From positions 7,254,001-7,318,000 of the forward strand of contig NZ_CP009282.1 of the NCBI RefSeq assembly GCF_000758605.1: a stretch of 64,000 nucleotides of DNA, written 5' to 3'. The notes under the pieces were generated by a model. That model searched no databases. It saw only the letters and a list, made by a program, of their open reading frames with translations, and had not been told where the DNA came from. The position numbers and the translations under genes are program-made. The stretch's first letter is position 1; the number at the start of each line of letters is the position of its first letter. The stretch is from Paenibacillus sp. FSL R5-0912 (GTDB lineage Bacteria; Bacillota; Bacilli; Paenibacillales; Paenibacillaceae). Positions 62,036-64,000 of this stretch are shown here, in pieces.

Positions 62036-62920
62036 GTGAGCAATACAAACGAACTGGGCATCTACGGCTTCCGCTTCAGTGAGCCGGACCGGCTGCCGCT
62101 GCTGAATCTCTTTGCAGCCGGGCATTCGGTTGAGCTGAGCCCGGAGTATCACTGGAACGGCCTGGAGCGCAGCGATGGTCCGCTGCTGCTCTTCCAGTAC
62201 ACCGTTTCGGGAAGCGGGATCTATGAGCTTGACGGGGAGAGCTTCAGCATCGGCCCCGGACAGGCCTTCATGGCTGAGATTCCCGGCAGCCACCGGTATT
62301 ATCATCCCGGCGGCACGGAGCCGTGGGAGTTCTATTTCCTGCTCTTCCGGCCGGAGCCGCTGCTGCCGCTCTGGAATGATATCAAATCCAGAATCGGGGA
62401 AACCCCGGCCCTGGATTCCGGAAGCCCGCCGGTCCGTATGCTGCGCGATATCGTCCGTGAAGCCCACGCCGGACGGATTACCGATCCCTACTCGGCTTCC
62501 TCGCTGCTTCATCAATTCATGATGGAGCTCGGCAGGCATACCTCCGGCGGTCCGCGCGACGCGGCCGACTGGCCGCCCGCCATCCGGGAATGCGTCCGGT
62601 TCATCGAAGCGAATTACTGCTCTATGATCGGCCAGGAGCAGCTCGCCGGGAAGCTGGGCCTCTCGAAATTCCATCTGCTGCGGACCTTCAGCAAGGCAGT
62701 GGGTGTTACCCCCAATGACTATTTGAACCGGGTCCGCACTCAGCATGCCGTGGAGCTGCTGAGAACAACAGACTGCAGCATCGAAGCCATTGCGGGTCAG
62801 GTCGGCTATTCCTCTGGCAGTTACTTCATTAAGGTATTCCATAAGCTTACCGGCCAGACACCAGGTGCCTTCCGCTCAGGGAACAGCAGCCTGAATTACA
62901 GCCGTCTGTTCTTCAGCTGA
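62036..62920 (+). CDS. AraC family transcriptional regulator
   Basis: 294 residues. The N-terminal half is a cupin-like effector domain (GSGIYELDGESFSIGPGQAF, EIPGSHRYYHPGG). The C-terminal 100 residues have two helix-turn-helix units: LAGKLGLSKFHLLRTFSKAV and IAGQVGYSSGSYFIKVFHKL. Such proteins commonly control sugar use. No sugar operon is adjacent in the window. GTG start preceded by AAGGAGGAGGAGCT, very strong. Confidence 0.92.
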   Translation: MSNTNELGIYGFRFSEPDRLPLLNLFAAGHSVELSPEYHWNGLERSDGPLLLFQYTVSGSGIYELDGESFSIGPGQAFMAEIPGSHRYYHPGGTEPWEFYFLLFRPEPLLPLWNDIKSRIGETPALDSGSPPVRMLRDIVREAHAGRITDPYSASSLLHQFMMELGRHTSGGPRDAADWPPAIRECVRFIEANYCSMIGQEQLAGKLGLSKFHLLRTFSKAVGVTPNDYLNRVRTQHAVELLRTTDCSIEAIAGQVGYSSGSYFIKVFHKLTGQTPGAFRSGNSSLNYSRLFFS

Positions 62921-63209
62921 GTGTTGCTGATACACGCCCCTTGTTTTGGAGTTGGATAGACATTTGCGCTCGGTGAGGACGCTCCGAGAACGGACCGTTG
63001 CTCCAATCGCTGTGCTCTCCAGATTTTTTTCATTCCCCTTTGCGGTGAAAATCCGGAGACCAAGGCGAACGCTATCGCTTTTCCACAATCGTTCCGTCCT
63101 CTCCGCTGTTTAAGCGGGAAATGGACAACAATATTTATATAAATGCAAAAGAAACCACTCTTTTGGTAAAATGGAAGTGCGACCAACCATTTCAAAGGAG
63201 AGGTTTCTT
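62921..63209. other. Gene-free region with repeat-like DNA before the transposase
   Basis: About 290 bases. 62960-63110 looks like a structured element: two halves, each with a GGACG...CTCC-type block and CGCT-rich pieces, separated by GATTTTTTTCATTCCCC and TTGCGGTGAAAATCC. Two minus-strand open frames here (62876-63088 and 62896-63228) lack ribosome sites and are not credible. The left end of the insertion sequence should lie between about 63110 and 63190 but its inverted repeat could not be fixed. Confidence 0.45.
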
Positions 63210-64000
63210 TTGTACATTCAATATACAATGGACCAACTTTGCCGCACGCTCAACCGCTTTCGTTCTCAACGGATGAAGGACGTCCTTGAAACGGTTTTTA
63301 CCGCTGTGCTTCAGTTTCTGGCGGACGAGAAATACATCTCCTTCGAGCATTATTTTGTAGATGGCATAAAAATAGAGGCGAATGCGATTCGCTATACCTT
63401 CGTGTGGGGCAAAGCCGTCAGTAAACATAAGGCGAAGCTGCAAGAAAAGGTACATGCCTTGTTTGCCAACATTGAGGCTGCAGAGAAACAAGAAGAACAG
63501 AAACACCGCGGCCAAGACCTGAGCGAGCTTGGCGAGTCCGCCGAGATCGACAGCGAGAAACTTGAACAAATGACCCATGCGCTAGAGTCGCAACTGCTGG
63601 AGAAACCTAAGGACAAGCCCATGAAAAAAGCGGTTCAGAGGCTCCGTAAGGATCTGTTACCGAGACTGCTGAAATATGAGCAATACCAAAACCTGCTCGG
63701 GGACCGAAACAGCTTTAGTAAGACGGACCCGGATGCCACCTTCATGCGGATGAAGGAAGATCACATGCGAAACGCTCAACTCAAACTCGGCTACAATGTA
63801 CAGATTGGAACCGAAAACCAGTTTATTTTGGCGTATAGTTTACACCAAAGACCGACCGATACCCGTTGTCTACAACCACACATGGAAAAGGTATGGCAGA
63901 TCCTGGGGAGACTTCCGCAGGCGGTGATTGCGGATGCCGGCTACGGTAGTGAAGAGAACTATGCGTATTTGGAAAACGAACACGTGAAGGCTGTGGTCAA
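63210..64000 (+). mobile_element. IS1182-family transposase, internally deleted, runs off window
   Basis: The reading frame opens at TTG 63210, seven bases after GGAGAGG, and stays open to the window end. It begins YIQYTMDQLC as usual for this transposase group. It then jumps straight to LNRFRSQRMKDVLETVF, which normally lies about 90 residues further on. So the N-terminal region between the two is missing, with the frame kept. The catalytic core region HYFVDGIKIEANAIRYTFVW and the following helical stretch are there, as is AVIADAGYGSEENY. It is probably an inactive copy; the 3' part is outside the window. Confidence 0.8.

Noticed and set aside
62876..63228. Short minus-strand open frames before the transposase
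   Set aside because: They cross repeat-like DNA and the insertion sequence edge, and match nothing recognisable.

Overview
The window looks like chromosome from a spore-forming, motile, low-to-mid GC Firmicute, most likely Paenibacillus. The support is a gerA-gerB-gerC germination operon, a Spo0E-type phosphatase, lipoteichoic acid synthase, a VanY-type carboxypeptidase, a PerR-type Fur protein, strong AGGAGG-type ribosome sites, many GTG/TTG starts and an IS1182-family transposase. The genus is an inference; no rRNA or other marker gene is present. No tRNA, rRNA, CRISPR array or prophage was seen.

Region 1-7.3 kb, mostly minus strand: a GNAT fragment, an MFS exporter, a formate/nitrite channel, a water-forming NADH oxidase, formate-tetrahydrofolate ligase and a glutathione peroxidase. 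The channel and the NADH oxidase each have three TGTGA-N6-TCACA-type palindromes upstream. This suggests common control by oxygen or NADH status (Fnr or Rex type). 7.37-7.79 kb is a non-coding array of eight 51-bp tandem repeats.

Region 7.8-21 kb, minus strand: a luciferase-like monooxygenase, an isoprenylcysteine methyltransferase-like membrane protein, DUF3243, VanY, a DEAD-box helicase with a very long Gly/Arg/Ser tail, a phasin-like/UbiB-kinase pair, ThuA, HemD, a chemoreceptor and a PerR-like regulator. Region 21-24.6 kb is gerABC. Region 24.8-27.6 kb, plus strand: a FAD-Rieske oxidoreductase, an SDR and an IsdG/HmoA-type haem monooxygenase. Region 27.7-34.6 kb, minus strand: an MMPL transporter and a MarR-heterodimeric ABC exporter operon with a palindromic operator.

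Region 34.8-46.8 kb: a large XRE-type regulator, Spo0E, a LysR/CidA/CidB holin-like module, a Gfo/Idh/MocA oxidoreductase, a nuclease-XPD-like helicase fusion, LtaS, a MarR regulator and a second chemoreceptor. Region 47-61.5 kb carries three GGDEF-EAL proteins with different sensors (MHYT, HAMP-linked, CHASE), an ABC transporter pair and an acetate transporter. It also holds a four-gene minus-strand unit: two UbiA-family prenyltransferases, a beta-rich unknown protein and a Gfo/Idh oxidoreductase.

That last unit is the best candidate for an undescribed system. A perfect Fur box (TGATAATAATTATCA) lies at its promoter, so an iron-regulated prenylation pathway is likely; the product is unknown. 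The end of the window has an AraC regulator and an IS1182-family transposase that seems to have lost an internal N-terminal segment. Intergenic DNA is rich in dispersed repeats: at least three families have copies far apart in the window, and one further set forms a nested palindrome.
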